Below are positions 40,620 through 53,559 of a stretch of DNA of 64,000 bases, in pieces. The position numbers and the translations under genes are program-made. Position 1 is the first letter of the stretch. Each line of letters starts with the position of its first letter. The notes beneath the pieces were generated by a model, which did not search any database, had not been told where the DNA came from, and saw only the letters and a program-made list of their open reading frames with translations. The DNA comes from Paraescarpia echinospica (taxonomy: Eukaryota > Annelida > Polychaeta > Sabellida > Siboglinidae), in the NCBI GenBank assembly GCA_020002185.1, contig CM034532.1, forward strand, positions 45,155,506-45,219,505. The letters are read 5' to 3'.

Positions 40620-42145
40620 GAAAAGCATTGCTATTTTAGTATTTTCTTGTATTAATTATGCATTTCCCATATAATTAAAGGGAGGGTTTCTGTTCATAGT
40701 TTTTTTCTATTAATATATTCTCAAGACTACAATGAATATGTTGATGGCGTAGGCCTACATTATCACCTAATCGTGTTCATTGTGAATTTTGGTGTATATT
40801 AATTACTTATAATATGTTATTCTTCACGTAGGCAGATCACTCGTGCTCTTTGTGTTTTACATGTGCCGCTTGGTGTGTCTTTAAATGTGTACGTTCTGCA
40901 ATTTAACACGTTTCGATAATTCGTTAATTACCCATCATGCAGTACCCGCTCTGGCACCTAAATAGGCGACTTCGCGCCATCAATCACGATGTACAGATCT
41001 GGCAGCAGCGGGCGTAACACGCCCTGTCCACGTTTCCCACCCGCCTACTCACCCACCCACCCACCCACCCACCCACCCTGCTATTGTAGGGGCGTGTCTT
41101 GGGTTTTATTTTGTTTAGTATTAGATAGTTGCTTAGTTTTAGTCACTCATAGATCTTGTAAAAAGAAGGAGACATTTAATCTATCATTAAGGTATTGCTG
41201 ATTGAACACGTGATGTTTTTGGATTAAATGTTCTATGAGTTCACCCATATCATGTCTTATTTTGTAAATACATTTATATGTTCTTATTCAACGTTTATGT
41301 ACTATGTCCACTAGCAGTTTTATGCTTCTCAGCCAATAGTGTATAATACCTTAAATAAATGTATTATTCAATAATAATAGTGTACGTCAAATACCTGGCT
41401 CTCTCCACGAGACTGCGTCCTGATTCACGACACGAGCACCTCGAATCTCATCTCGTCGACGCCTCCGCCCATGTCACTTACTTTCTTGATAATCGTATTC
41501 ACTTCCGTTTTGCTCACACGCATGTGCTTCGCCAGATTCTCACACTCGCGCCGACTCTATATGCTAGGTGATGCAGTTCCTGCTCAATTCTTCGTTTAGT
41601 CCGGCTACGCCGCCGTAAGTTCAGTCACGGAGGCACATTCGAAAGGGTCTAGGGGGCACGGTCACGTAGGCCCACACAAAAAGGTATGCGAGCACACCAA
41701 ATTCCAAATGTCTAGGGGACGCGTACCCCAGGCCCCCCTAGACACCCCTATGCCATGCATGCCTCTTCCGGGTTTTGAACTCACAGCGCTGGCATATGCT
41801 GTAGGCGGATGTGCTAACTACTGACTACACTATCGCCTTCAGTGATTATCAGGAGGACGACGCTGAGTAGGACCTGTACATATACCTACAATTAAGATGA
41901 TTGCGAAGAAAATATGTATGATGATATAATAAATCCCGTAAAACACTTCTACTACGCTAAAAAATCCTCGGGAATCCTAGGCTAATCAACGGTGAACGCA
42001 TCAAAACAAACGGGTTGATAAGTGAGGTTGAATAAATATAAGTTTTAAGAGACGACAATATTATTATTTATAACCTACTGACTCAGCGCTGATTGGGTGC
42101 GTGTTCAACAGAGTTGAAACTTTTATAATATATCGCATGAAGTAT
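40620..42145. other. Non-coding stretch with dispersed repeat and tRNA-like relic
   Basis: An (ACCC)n tract lies at 41,050-41,080. At 41,640-41,750 there is a fragment related to the MITE at 17,872 (CTAGGGG...CCCCAGGCC). At about 41,765-41,845 the minus strand carries a tRNA-like pair of A and B boxes (GAGTTCAAAACCC), probably a SINE relic. No gene is supported. Confidence 0.45.
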
Positions 42146-42604
42146 TCAACCGTGAAACATAGAGTGTACATAATCATCGTTAGTCATTTCATTATCGTAC
42201 TCTATGAAGCGCACATCCATACAGTCACCAGGTATATATTCGTTTATCATACCTTCGAATTTCAATAATAACCCTGATCTCCCGATCTCCTGGATTACAG
42301 GCAAATATTCGGATTTTCGCTTCAAATCTCCAACTTCCGATGTCATCATCCCAGGCAGCGCGACACCACGTATGGAAGACGTGCTGAGACGTGTTGAACC
42401 GCTGTTCCGGCGAGAAATCTTCAGCAGCACCCGCCCGTCTTCCGATATCACGATCCGAGAGACAGCGCGACACGGGAAGCGTGCTGAACCGCTGATGATT
42501 TCTCCCAGAATAAAAAAAGTTGGCGGTATAGTATTAGTTAGATAACACTTGCCCATAACACGAAGGAGATTGTATATAATTTCTTCTTCTCTTCCTTCTT
42601 CCAT
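42146..42604 (-). CDS. Unrecognised 152-aa open frame
   Basis: The frame starts MEEGREEEIIYNLLRVMG and ends DYVHSMFHG. It is less AT-rich than its surroundings and contains an internal duplication (two related GC-rich segments around 42,340-42,500). There is no known domain, no clear splice signals and no promoter. A 113-residue frame overlaps it on the plus strand, so either or neither may be real. Confidence 0.2.
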   Translation of the reverse strand: MEEGREEEIIYNLLRVMGKCYLTNTIPPTFFILGEIISGSARFPCRAVSRIVISEDGRVLLKISRRNSGSTRLSTSSIRGVALPGMMTSEVGDLKRKSEYLPVIQEIGRSGLLLKFEGMINEYIPGDCMDVRFIEYDNEMTNDDYVHSMFHG

Positions 42605-43544
42605 TTATGTCCATCTGTTGTATGGGTCGATACTTACTGACATATGGGAGAAAAATATATATGCGGCTTGGGGTTTGGAGAAAGTACAAACAAAAACGTA
42701 TTAACAATGCATAAGGTATAAGCATAAAGAAAGTAATATCCTTCCTGATAGAGACAACAAAACATTTCTGTTAGCGGTCGATACGTATTAATGACCTATA
42801 ATGTGCTGCGCAATTACATATATGAAACTGCAATCATTTCAGAGTTATTTAGGAAAAAATTAAATTAAAGTAACTAGTACCTAAATTTTGACCTCTTGAA
42901 CTCGTATATTGGACCGGTGGGCACAACAGGTCCAATTATAGTTTTCATCATCATGTGAATTGCATTAAGGGTTACAGGTCTACTATGGAATCAAACTCGT
43001 GTTCGTTTCCGAACCCGTATATGAATAGTCATTGAATTAACGCAGTTCGTACATGCAGAGTGTTGATATAGGTCTAGTCATAAAGACCACGAGGCAATGG
43101 ATGTCACACTCCGTGATCACGTAATGGTCATCCTCGCACGCCAGGGGTCGCTGCTGCTAATTAAGACAGTGCCAGCCAGCAGTACCCCCTGGCTGATCGC
43201 TTTGCGAAACTCTGAATTTAAGCTCAGCCTATGAAATAGCTCACCATATTAGCCTCGATTATCCAGGCGCCGTGAGATGGTAGCATTCGCATGGCCCAAC
43301 ACTACGGCCTGAATTATTAAGCTCCAGCCAATGTTAACGATAGGATCGAGGATTTACCCCAGATTCTGAGCCAGACTATCTTCCTGGCGAAGTCACGCAG
43401 CCAGGCGAGGGTCGGTTAAGCGAGACTAATAATTATTAATACACGGCAAATCCTGACAATACGTCACATATATTGATGAAGCTTTAATTAATGTGTATGC
43501 CAGTGTTGCCATCTAGCGGATAACATTCAGAAGGACCATTCAGA
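42605..43544. other. Non-coding stretch with dispersed hairpin repeat copies
   Basis: No gene is supported. A minus-strand copy of the GCTGCGTGACTTCGCC hairpin repeat lies at 43,365-43,430. Confidence 0.5.
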
Positions 43545-45146
43545 GCCAGACTGTTTCCCGGCGAAGTCACCCAGCCGGGCGATATAGTCGGTTAAGCGAG
43601 ACTACACCTGGAACACAACACTGGCTTTCACTGTACGACACTGATCCGGTTTACCCTGAATCCGGGTAGAGACGACGATTGGCTCTCAGGCTAACAATAT
43701 AACTAAAAGTTAAATAAGAGTCAACTTATAATTAAGTTTATGCTACGCATTGGAAACATTAATTGGTTGTATTGACACAAGTGATCAACAGAAAAGTAAA
43801 ATCCTAATTTATTTATGGATTATCCGAATGAACACACTATGCATGGTTCGAGTGTACCTCAGCTATTAGCTCGGTCGGAGGAGACGCAACTACAACACTC
43901 CAACGTTAGATATTTCTTGTGCAGTGGATAATATAAACGACTATGAAATCAACAGATGGTGCGGGTGCACATACTGCTAGGAGGCACTACATGACTCGTC
44001 TCATACTTCCGTGTTCTTGCCATTGCGAGCATCACGTACAACGGTGACAACACTACAACCACGACCATGGGTAAGCCTTAATTAGTATTCAAATGAATTG
44101 TTATGTCATCCCATTATTGTTGCGCTGTAACCAGCATGAACCAAAGTAAACTTAAGTATTTTGCTATCTTTGTTTAGAACATTAGTCATTCGATATTAGT
44201 ATTTTCATTTCATTTTTATTTTTGGTCTTGTCAAAGTCGCATAACTGAGAATAATGGCGTATGCTAGACGAGTATAAACACCGGTTATTAGCACTCAAGT
44301 GGCCCATTCTGTATGCGTATTTGTGTCACCGACGGTCGATTTTCTTATGTTAATTTTTCGGAGGTCGTTTTAACAAAGCATCTTACAATAACGTAGATGA
44401 CTAATGTTATGTTATCATATCATTTGGTGTGCGTGTGCGTGCGTGTATGCATGTGGGTGCGCGTGTGCGTGTCGTTGTTTGTGTGAGTCTCTGAATAACT
44501 GTAAATAACTATAGTTATGTTTTCTGCAATGCATCGCCAATTCGTAGATCAGGCACCAATGGTCCAAGGAACTGAGTGAACGCCTGACGAGGCGAGTGAG
44601 CATCGGTGCCTCGCGGGAGATGCACCTAAAATGTAGCGCTATCTGTACGTTTATATTTATGTATAGATAGCTCCTCTCTAATTGATTATATGAATAACTA
44701 TGTAATCAGCAGGAGGCGTTGGCTAACTTATAAGCATGTCATACGCTAGGCGGCACTACATATCCCATGTCCCACTTCCGTGTTTTTGCCGTTATAAAGC
44801 GTCACACTCGAGTCATAGTTGAGAAGGTATCGTACAACGATACATCTATAAACATGGGTAAGTCTTAAATAGTATTCAGATAAGTTGTTATATCATTCAA
44901 TGTTGAGAGCTTACCAATAAAGTTATTGTGAAACATAGTAATCAAAATTACTTGTGTTTAAAACATGAGTCATTACTTTTGGTTTCGTTTCGGTTTACCT
45001 TATTAAAGTCCCATAGCCGAGAATATGGTTTATACTGGGGTATGGCGACTGTAATATTGCTGCTCCAATATAAAATGTTGTTGTTAAGCATACACATCAT
45101 TAACATTTACAACTTGTTACAGCCACATCGGTGATTAACACTTAAG
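43545..45146. repeat. Inverted segmental duplication, right arm block C
   Basis: Reverse-complement partner of 7,804-9,348. It begins with a copy of the hairpin repeat (CCGGCGAAGTCAC) and lacks the five-fold 93-bp array present on the left. It ends at CACTTAAGTAAGC, which is the empty site of the palindromic element in the left arm. Confidence 0.85.
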
Positions 45147-45532
45147 TAAGCTGTTAACAGATATAGGTACTCCGTGTACAGTAGACGTAGCCATGGCCAA
45201 TTCATGTTTTACCAAATTAAATACAGCTGTATCTAGTGTTCAAAAGATTCACTAAATTTACCAAAGATCCCGTTTAGTACAATGTATATTCAGAAACATC
45301 TTTAGTCTCGCAGAACCGACTCTCGCCGGGTTGCGGGAATGAGTTTCCTTCTACCTCTTCACGTACAAATGCCCTTTTATGGTTTATCTGATAAACAAAT
45401 AAGTTAGGTTTCAGGTTATGGTTAATTTGAAGGTTATGGTTGGGGTTACGATAAGATTCACATCACGTGTTTACATGTATTTGTACACGGAGGGATAGCA
45501 TGTAGCCGTCACGGGCTGCGTGACTTCGCCGG
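45147..45532. repeat. Inverted segmental duplication, right arm block B
   Basis: Partner of 5,835-6,108. It contains two further partial copies of the hairpin repeat (45,305-45,340 and 45,505-45,535), one replacing sequence found on the left. Confidence 0.75.
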
Positions 45533-45827
45533 GAAAGAAACGAAAGTGCTGCCACCTCACTGCGCTTAGGTAACTCTGATTAAAACGTATCATGGCGTTC
45601 CGTTTTCCGGTATTAAGTAGGTCGCTTTAACGATACATCATACAAAAACGTAGGTGACTGATGTTATCAATCCATTAATTTGTGTTAGAACTACTGTAGG
45701 ACCGCAAGGTGCGCGCGACGCGTGAGTTCGTGCGTGCGTGCATGTGTAAACAACATCCCTGGTGTTTGCTGTGTTGTTGATGTTGAAATGTTATTCAGCC
45801 CTGTTCCCTTGCTACTATAACTGAATA

Positions 45828-46384
45828 TATTACAGTGGCGACGCGCAGCAGATTTGTATTGTGAACTGTGAAGCTCATACGTTGCGACGCCTTAGCATAA
45901 GCGAAATTGACTTCAGTTATTTGATTAATTTTGACGACCGTTGTTCCTGCGCAAAGCCCCCTGTACGGTCACAAAACGTTTAACAGCCGATATTTTATAG
46001 ATAAGATGCATTGTTGATCTTAAGCGACGGCTCACAGTTTAATAGCCAGTTCCAATTCTGTCAAAACATCACCTAATAACATAACTACCGGTATGTAACG
46101 TCATTGTGGACAGGTCCTACTCTGTTAAATTGCCTTTGTTTAATGTTGTAGCGTCTTCTACCACGAAGGAGGAGACGTTTGTTGACAAGACATACAATAA
46201 TTGCTTCTTGACCCGTATGCACAAACTGCGTCAGGTCGAGGAATACACCGATGTGACGGTGCTGTCGAGTGACGTCAAAATCAGGTGCCATCGAAACGTT
46301 CTGGCAGCCGCAAGTGATTACTTCAAAGCGATGTTCCATTGTGGTCTTGAAGAAAGCACGTTGGCCACAGTACAGATGAAGATG
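45828..46384. repeat. Inverted segmental duplication, right arm block A
   Basis: Partner of 1-572. It continues beyond 46,384, but the left partner leaves the window there. Confidence 0.85.
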
Positions 46385-47603
46385 CAACCGGAGACACTGA
46401 CCAGCATCGTCGAGTATATTTACACCGGAGAGATTGAGTTGACCGTCGACAACGTGGAGAGTTTGGTCAAGGCATGCGACGTCTTGCAGCCGGACACCCT
46501 CAAGGCGGCCTGTGAGAACTGTATGTTGAAACCTGTCGGGACGGCCACCTGTGTTGAATTCTACAAAGTTGCTGCGTCGTATCGACTCGAAAATCTGCAA
46601 CAGAATGCCAGGCGAGTGGTGCTGTCTGAATTCAAGGCTGTTGCATTTTGGAGGAGTTCAAATAGTTGTCCTACAAAGAATTGATCGAGTTTATCAAGGA
46701 CGATGACGTTAATTTTGCAAGCGAGGATGTTGTCTCCGATGCCGTGCTGGATTGGATACGACATGACATTAACAACAGGAAGTCGTCATTGGAAACGATC
46801 CTTGAACACGCGCGCCTCCCATATTGTACAAGAAACTACCTGCAGCACATGACGGACACATATGACCTGTTGACCCCCAAGTGTTTTGAATATCTACACG
46901 AAGCAGTGATTTTCCAGCTAGCCACCGTGCACCAACACGAGATGAGCAGCTGCCGCACAGTGCTACGCACCAACTACCGAATGAAGTCTTGCCTCTTGGT
47001 GGTTGGCGGGCAGACCCGTGGAGTCAACAGAAACAAGAAGTGCAACCTCTGCCAGTATTACGAGGAAGACACAGTTGTTGGAAATCGCTGACGGAATTGC
47101 CACAGTCGGTCGGCATTGTGGACGACGTGTGTTACACTGACCGAGGCGTGGTGGTGACCGGCGGCAAGAAGGGAGGAGCGACGGACCAATGTTTGCTCTT
47201 TGACATAGCTGCAAAGAAATGGGAGGTAATGCCACCACTAATAACAAAAAACTATGTTGCCACCGCAGTGTTTCGCGGACGGTGCTGCAGTCACTCTGAA
47301 TAAGTTTATTTATGTGGTGGGAGGTGACAACCGCGCATGTCTCAAATATAACCCTGTCTCGGACGGTTGGACAAGGCTTAGTAAGCCAAAGCAAACACAC
47401 GGCAGTGCACCAGCAGTCGTTTGGCTCGGCTGTATACTGGTGGCAGGGGTGTTAAGAAAGAATCATCAGTCGTCGAGAAGTATGATCTCCTGACAAACAC
47501 CTGGTCTAACTGTGGCATATCACCACTTAAAGAGGGGCTGAAATGTCACGGCATGCCTAATGTTGACCTTTATGGTACACAATATGACACTGCCAATAAT
47601 TAA
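46152..47603 (+). pseudogene. Kelch-like (BTB-BACK-kelch) gene, right copy, frameshifted
   Basis: The exon starts after ATGTTGTAG. It encodes BTB (EEYTDVTVLSSDVKIRCHRN, YIYTGEIELTV), BACK (FYKVAASYRLENLQQ, VLDWIRHD) and kelch repeats (LLVVGGQTRG, IYVVGGDNRACLKYNP, EKYDLLTNTWSNCG). Such proteins are substrate adaptors of Cullin-3 ubiquitin ligases. The reading frame changes at least four times (about 46,655, 47,000, 47,270 and 47,430), and the kelch part is short. It is therefore a pseudogene, or a gene with assembly indels. The start lies in an upstream exon not identified here. Confidence 0.75.
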
Positions 47604-47859
47604 CATATCACGCTTGTCTGTGAACTTCACAACGATGCGACGTTTATAATACAAAAAGTCCACTAGTCACTGAGACTTATTGAAATGTGCATGTGACGTT
47701 TAGCATAACACTGTGACTATATGTATATATATATGTATTCAGCCTCGAAATTCTCGCTTGTCTGGTTGTACAAGTAGGTCCGTTTCTACCTGTTGTCCGT
47801 GATTTGCGGCACGAACAACTGAAAGTAACTAATACGTCAAATTCATTGTCCTTTCTCTG

Positions 47860-50800
47860 CAGTAATCGTCATAGCAAATTGCATTGCAGTACACGTTTTC
47901 TCACTTCAATTGATATATTTGTTAAAATGTTTTTCATGTGGTGAAAAGCTGTTTTGGCTTGAGCAATTCTTCTCTTTATCTCATCGTTGCATTGATCGTC
48001 GGATGTTATTAGTGATCCCAGATAGTTAAACGTTCGGACTTGCTTCAAAACAGTGCCATAAGCGACCATGTTGCATGTTGGAGTGTAATTTTTCTTTGAT
48101 ATTACCATGATTTCTGTTTTCTTTTTGTTCAGGGACAGACCTTTTTTCTCACTTTCCCTTATTACTGTATCTAGCATCTGTTGTGGATCTATTTCGTTCT
48201 CAGCAGTCAGTACCGTGTCGTCTGCATATTGTAAATAATTCATGTTGTATACCCCTACTTGAATGCCTGGCATATCTTCTAATGTGCGTAAAGTAATATC
48301 TCTGTATAGTGAAAAGAGATCGGGTGATAGGACACATCCTTGTCTTACACCACGTTTTATTTCTTGAAATTTACTGATGTCATTTTCTATTCGTATTGCT
48401 GATGTTTGTTCCCAGTACAGATTTCTCACAACTCTCAGATCTTTCCCATCAATGTTCAAACTCTCCAGCATTTATATGATTTCTTCATGACGAACTCTGT
48501 CAAATGCCTTTGTGTAATCAAAAAAAAATACATACAGATCTTTCTGCACTTCCAGTGCTCTCTCAATCGGTGTTCGTAGGATGTATATAGCATTACTTGT
48601 ACCTTTATCTTCTACAAATCCACATTGTTCTTCAGCAATTTCAGGCTTTATTTTGTTTCTCGTTCTGGTCATAATAATGTTAAGCAACATCTTGGTGAAG
48701 TGACTCATGAGACTAATTGTACGGTGTAGTTCACATTCAATCGCGCCTGGTTTCTTTGGTATTGCTACACAAATGGATCTGGATAAATCAGTTGGGATTC
48801 GTCCGCTGTCATATATTTTGTTCAAGAAGTTTGTTACTATATCAATATCAAATTCCTCTAAACACTCAATCATTTCAATGGTAATATTATCTGGTCCAGC
48901 AGCTTTTCCCTTTTTCATTGATCTGATGGCATTTCGAACCTCGTCCTTCAATATAGGAGGACCATCAAAGTTCTTCTTAATTGATGGTCTTTCACCCCTT
49001 TCATCATCGTACAGTTCACCAATATATTCTGACCATCTCTCGAGTATTTTGTCTTTGTCCATTATTATGTTTCCTTCTTTAGATTTCAGGCAACCTGTAG
49101 CTGAGTATGTTCTTTTCCCTGTGATTTCTCTTATTCTAGCATGCATGGATTTTGTGTCGTGCTTATTCTTCTGTTCAATTTCTTTGCATTGTTCATTAAG
49201 CCATTCCTCTTTCGCTAGATAACATTTAGCCGTTATATCCTTGTTCATTGCTATATATGCATCATGATTATGCTTAATTTTCCTCCTTTCATCCATCAAC
49301 TTTAGAATATCGTCAGTCATCCATTTTTTCTTTGCTTTTCTGCATTGCCTAGGAATAGTTTCTTCTGCAGCCTGTGTGATTGATTCCTTCATTTGTTCCC
49401 ATTGGTCGTCCACATCTTGAATGTCATTCAGAACATTGAAACTGTTTTGTACTGCTACATTGAATTTCTATTTGATCGTTGAATCTGATTTTAGTATATT
49501 CATGTCTAGTTTCAGGTTCCTTGTTGCTCTTTTCCTTTTCTTCAGTTTCAGTCGGAACTTGGCTCGCACTGGCACACGGTCGGAATCGCAGTCTGCCCCG
49601 GGAAAGGTCTTTGCCACCAGTAGGGCATTTCTAAATGTTGTACTGACCAGGATATAATCAATTTTGTTCCGTGTACGGTCTCCTGGACTTTTCCAAGTCC
49701 AAAGTCTTCTTGGGTGTTGTTGGAACCAGGTGTTTCCTACAATCATGTCATGAGATTTTGCCCACTCTATTAGTTTATCTCCTCTCTCATTTCTGTTCCC
49801 CAGGCCATATGGTCCAACTATGTCTTCGCATCTTCCCTCACCAACTTTAGCATTAAAGTCTCCCATAACTATTACAATCTCCTGTGATTTGCAATGTGAT
49901 TTTGCTAATTCAAGATCATTGTAAAATGTGTCGTGCTCTTCATCAGATTTGTCTGCGGTTGGTGCGTACACTTGTATGATGTTAAATGGTTTGCCACTGA
50001 TTTTCACCAAGAGGATGCGATCCGATATGGTCCAGTATCCTAGTAAGCATTTTGCTCTTTCTTCATCCAACAGAATTCCAACTCCTCTTTCATGTTTATC
50101 GCCTCCTGAGTAAATTGTTGTGTTATTATCTGATGTCATCAATCCTGCCCCTGTCCATCTAACTACACACATTCCCATTATATTTATCCTCAGTCTTGTC
50201 GCTTCTTGTTTGATGTTTTCTAGTTTTCCTTTCTGATATAGAGTTCTTACATTCCATGTAGCAATATTCAAAATATCTCTGTTGCACACAGTAGCTGGAT
50301 GACGATCTGGCGTCACCTGTCGCACATGACTATCCCTACCGAGCGAGGTGGTCCTGTCAGAACTGTCAGAACAACCGTTCACGCTGTTAACGTTATCTTC
50401 TGTGGTTTTGTGGGTCATGATTGTCTTGGGAAAGATACAGCAGTGGTTTCCCATTGCCTTCTGCCGGTTTTTGATTTGGTTTACTCCAAAGAACAGTAAC
50501 TCGTTGTGAGTTGTGCTCGCCGTCGTTGTCCATACAACTGGATCTTCCGCCGCCGGAACTGAGGGGACATGCTGTCTATCACATCCTCTGCTTTGCTATT
50601 TGCACCATAGCTGGAACATGATTTGTGAGGGTCGGGACGTGTCCACACACTGGTGGGCCCTGTACCTTGCACATATCGAGCTCATGCTGCTCCGCCAAGG
50701 TTTTTCGTGGCTGGACCACTAGATCCCATGCAGGTTTGGCCTGGAGCCGCAAGGTGTCCAGTTACCATATGGTGTCGCAAGGAGGCACTGCATGAGTCTT

Positions 50801-50930
50801 GATTTAGGAGAGGCTATATACCAGAAGGAAAGACTTACGCACTCGGCTTTCTTTTCGCCTCAGATAAGATTATCTGGCGGCTGAAGCTGAAAGCGGGAGG
50901 TCAGAAGCAAGCTACCAACCACTACACTAC
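47860..50930 (-). mobile_element. RTE-type non-LTR retrotransposon (3'-truncated)
   Basis: One frame on the minus strand encodes endonuclease and reverse transcriptase of the type annotated in many genomes as craniofacial development protein 2-like, a hallmark of RTE/BovB-like LINEs. The 5' leader extends to about 50,900. The C-terminal part of the reverse transcriptase and the 3' tail are missing; similarity ends at ~47,865, next to the kelch gene's 3' region. Confidence 0.8.
47869..50454 (-). pseudogene. RTE endonuclease/reverse transcriptase with two in-frame stops
   Basis: Endonuclease motifs: NIATWNVRTLYQKG, VYAPTADKSDEE, VMGDFNAKVG, DYILVSTTFRN. Reverse transcriptase motifs: KAAGPDNITIEMI, FFDYTKAFDRVRHE, GVRQGCVLSPDLF, YADDTVL. 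The frame is continuous except for a TAG at 49,468-49,470 and a TAA at 48,472-48,474, and it stops at 47,869. Few lesions imply a fairly young insertion. Confidence 0.85.
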
Positions 50931-51367
50931 GCTACAGCACTAGACGCATCACTCAACCCTTGTGACAGAGTCACACACCATACAGTATTGCATTACTACC
51001 TTGATAAATCGCATTAATTATCCGGTCGTCAAAATTCAACTCTCTGGTATAATAATGACTACAGAAATAGTGTTTCCCTTAATTGAATAGTCATTAGATT
51101 GTGCAATTTGCTTTGGTAAATTTTAGGCGACATAGCTTCCAGACGCACGATATCAACATTGTTGGCATAAAACCCCAGACATTTCATTACAGAACCCTGT
51201 CAAGAAAAAAATATTAACAATGCAAGCAAGTTGCTATAAAAAAAGAACGTATATGTCATTGCAGTTGTGACTGTTGTGTAGTATCTAGCATTAACTCTGT
51301 CGCACTGACCGCTGTGTTGGTGTATATGCGTGTATGCATGTGTGTTCGCGCGCGAGCGTGCGCGTGC

Positions 51368-51465
<98 letters not shown>

Positions 51466-52179
51466 TGTGTGTGCGCGCGCGCGCGCGTGTTCCTGTGCAT
51501 TTTATGTATACAACCAAATGTCTTTATTCTATCACGAATAAAAATATGACAATTTGGTTACGGCTAAGACTGCTTTATGATAAAACAAACAAGTAGATTT
51601 TATTTTTTTGCAACTTGTATATATATACATATACTATATAATATACTACATACATATTACATATTATGATTGTAATTGGGTCGTTAAGTCATTTACCTTT
51701 CCGTGTACTCTATTTTGGGGACTTCCGGTGGTGAATTGATTTGAATTTGGTGCAGCAAACTTGCAAAAATATAAGGATATTTGATCAAGATAAGTGATGT
51801 TATTGAGCGTATAGGATACATAACGTAATTATAGATATATATTAAGCAATATTTTTTGTTAAAAGTTAGCTAGAGGAGTAATCTAGGGTAGATTAAAAGT
51901 AGGCGATTTGCGAGCGATAATTGGGGACGTTAATGTAATCGGAACGTTGTTTACAAAGTAGGTCACTGGCGAAGTTAGCGTACCGTGAACGACAATAGAA
52001 TAGCGTTATTTGAGATAATCGGTGTAGATAGATGAGTAATTAAAACCTGAAATAACAATCTTTTAAAGTGTATAATAGTACACAGGAAACAGTCTTTGTA
52101 AAGACTACCTTGTATCTAAGCCTAAGTTGAATACATTGTCATCGACATCGTAACTAGGTAAGGCACGGTGTGTCACTGT
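50931..52179. other. Non-coding stretch with GT microsatellite
   Basis: (GT)n at 51,370-51,470, inherently open in all frames. A dispersed-repeat fragment lies at 51,560-51,640 (inverse of 39.3 kb). The part from ~51,700 may include the 5' UTR of the CR1 copy. No gene is supported. Confidence 0.5.
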
Positions 52180-52290
52180 GTGTTAACAAATATAACTAAC
52201 TATAACCTAAACAATCTGGTGTAAATTGTACACAGAAAAGTCTTTTCAAAGACTACATAAAAACTACTTTGAACATAAATAAATTCTGAT

Positions 52291-53468
52291 ATGGCACCTT
52301 GCAAGCAGCAACTCAGGGCAAAACGACACCTAGTTTGCAACGACTGCCAGAGCTGGGAGGATTTTGCGTTGTCTGGCTGTCCAAAATCATGGGCAGAGAC
52401 CAAAGATGACGGATTCACATTTCGGTGTATGGGGTGTTTGAGGGTGGAATGTCTGATGAAGGAGGTGTGTAAGTTGACGGATATAGTGAAGGAGATGGAG
52501 GCGAGACTCAACATAGAAATAGATGGAGCAGAGAGGGATGGCGCGGAGAGAGTTGAGAATTCTACAACACAGAAGGAGCAGAGTTGTGACACTGAGACTG
52601 AAGAAAGGAGACTGAGAGGAAGGAAGGTGACCGGTGTGAAGGAACAAGACATTGAGAAAACAGAGGGACGGAGGAAAAGTGTTCGGCAGAGGAAAAGAAA
52701 ACAGGCCAGTGGGGATAGATCAGCAGGTAGTCAGACTGTAGAGAACGAGGAGAGACACGACAACGATACAGGTGGTGAAAACAGTAGAGCAGTTAATTAA
52801 GACAAAGACAAGACGATGGAAAGACAAAGTGTTCGCTTTCGCCAATAGGCAGTAAAGGTAACAGAAAAGTAACAAATAAAGTCACAAAGGATCGAACGCA
52901 GGACAGAAATCCGGGTTTTCATTTTCTTTCGTTCCTCGACAAAAGTCAGATCAAAGTGTTTATGGGCGATTCAATTCTGAGAAAAACAGACAAGACTATA
53001 TGCGAGGGGAAGGACGTTGTATGTCTACCGGGGGCTAGGATAGAGCATGTGACCGAAAGGGTAGAGAAGGTATTGGGGCATGGCAAGGGAGGGTCTATAC
53101 TAGTACACGTTGGGACAAACAATGCAGACAAGGAGGGAACAACTGGGATAGTTCAGAGGTACAGACATCTAGTGAGGAAGCTAAAGAAGACAAGAGTGGA
53201 ACAGGTTATTCTCTCAGGAATTTTGCCAGTAATGGGAGGAAGGGGGGCAAGATACAGAAGCTGTAAGAGGATGGCGATCAACGCACTAGTTGAGCAGATG
53301 TGTGAGGAAGAGGGCGTGGGATTCCTAGATTTATGGGGGTACTTTGTTGGGAGAGAAGATATGTACATGAGAGATGGCCTCCATCTAAGTGGAAAGGGGG
53401 CAGCAGTATTCTCAAAGAATCTGCTGCGATCTGTTGACAGTGGGACAGGTTGCATCTATTTAAACTAA
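52291..53468 (+). pseudogene. CR1 ORF1: PHD-like zinc finger and SGNH esterase
   Basis: The first frame (52,291-52,800) has a Cys-rich finger (CNDCQSWEDFALSGC ... FRCMGC) and a charged linker. A frameshift near 52,790 leads to a second frame, open from there to 53,468, with the SGNH hydrolase motifs MGDSILR, HVGTNNA and DGLHLSGKGA. These supply the catalytic Ser, Asn and Asp/His. CR1-clade ORF1 proteins combine exactly these two domains. Confidence 0.8.
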
Positions 53469-53559
53469 ATTCGCAGGGGGACTCGCAGAGAAGCCTGAAA
53501 CTGGAGGCATAGATAAAGACAGCAAAAATAATTCAGCAAAGAACAGTCTGGAAAACTGT

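Noticed and set aside
51314..51596. Cys/Val-repeat open frames
   Set aside because: Translations of the (GT)n microsatellite. The same applies at 56.6, 57.6, 60.2 and 62.7 kb.
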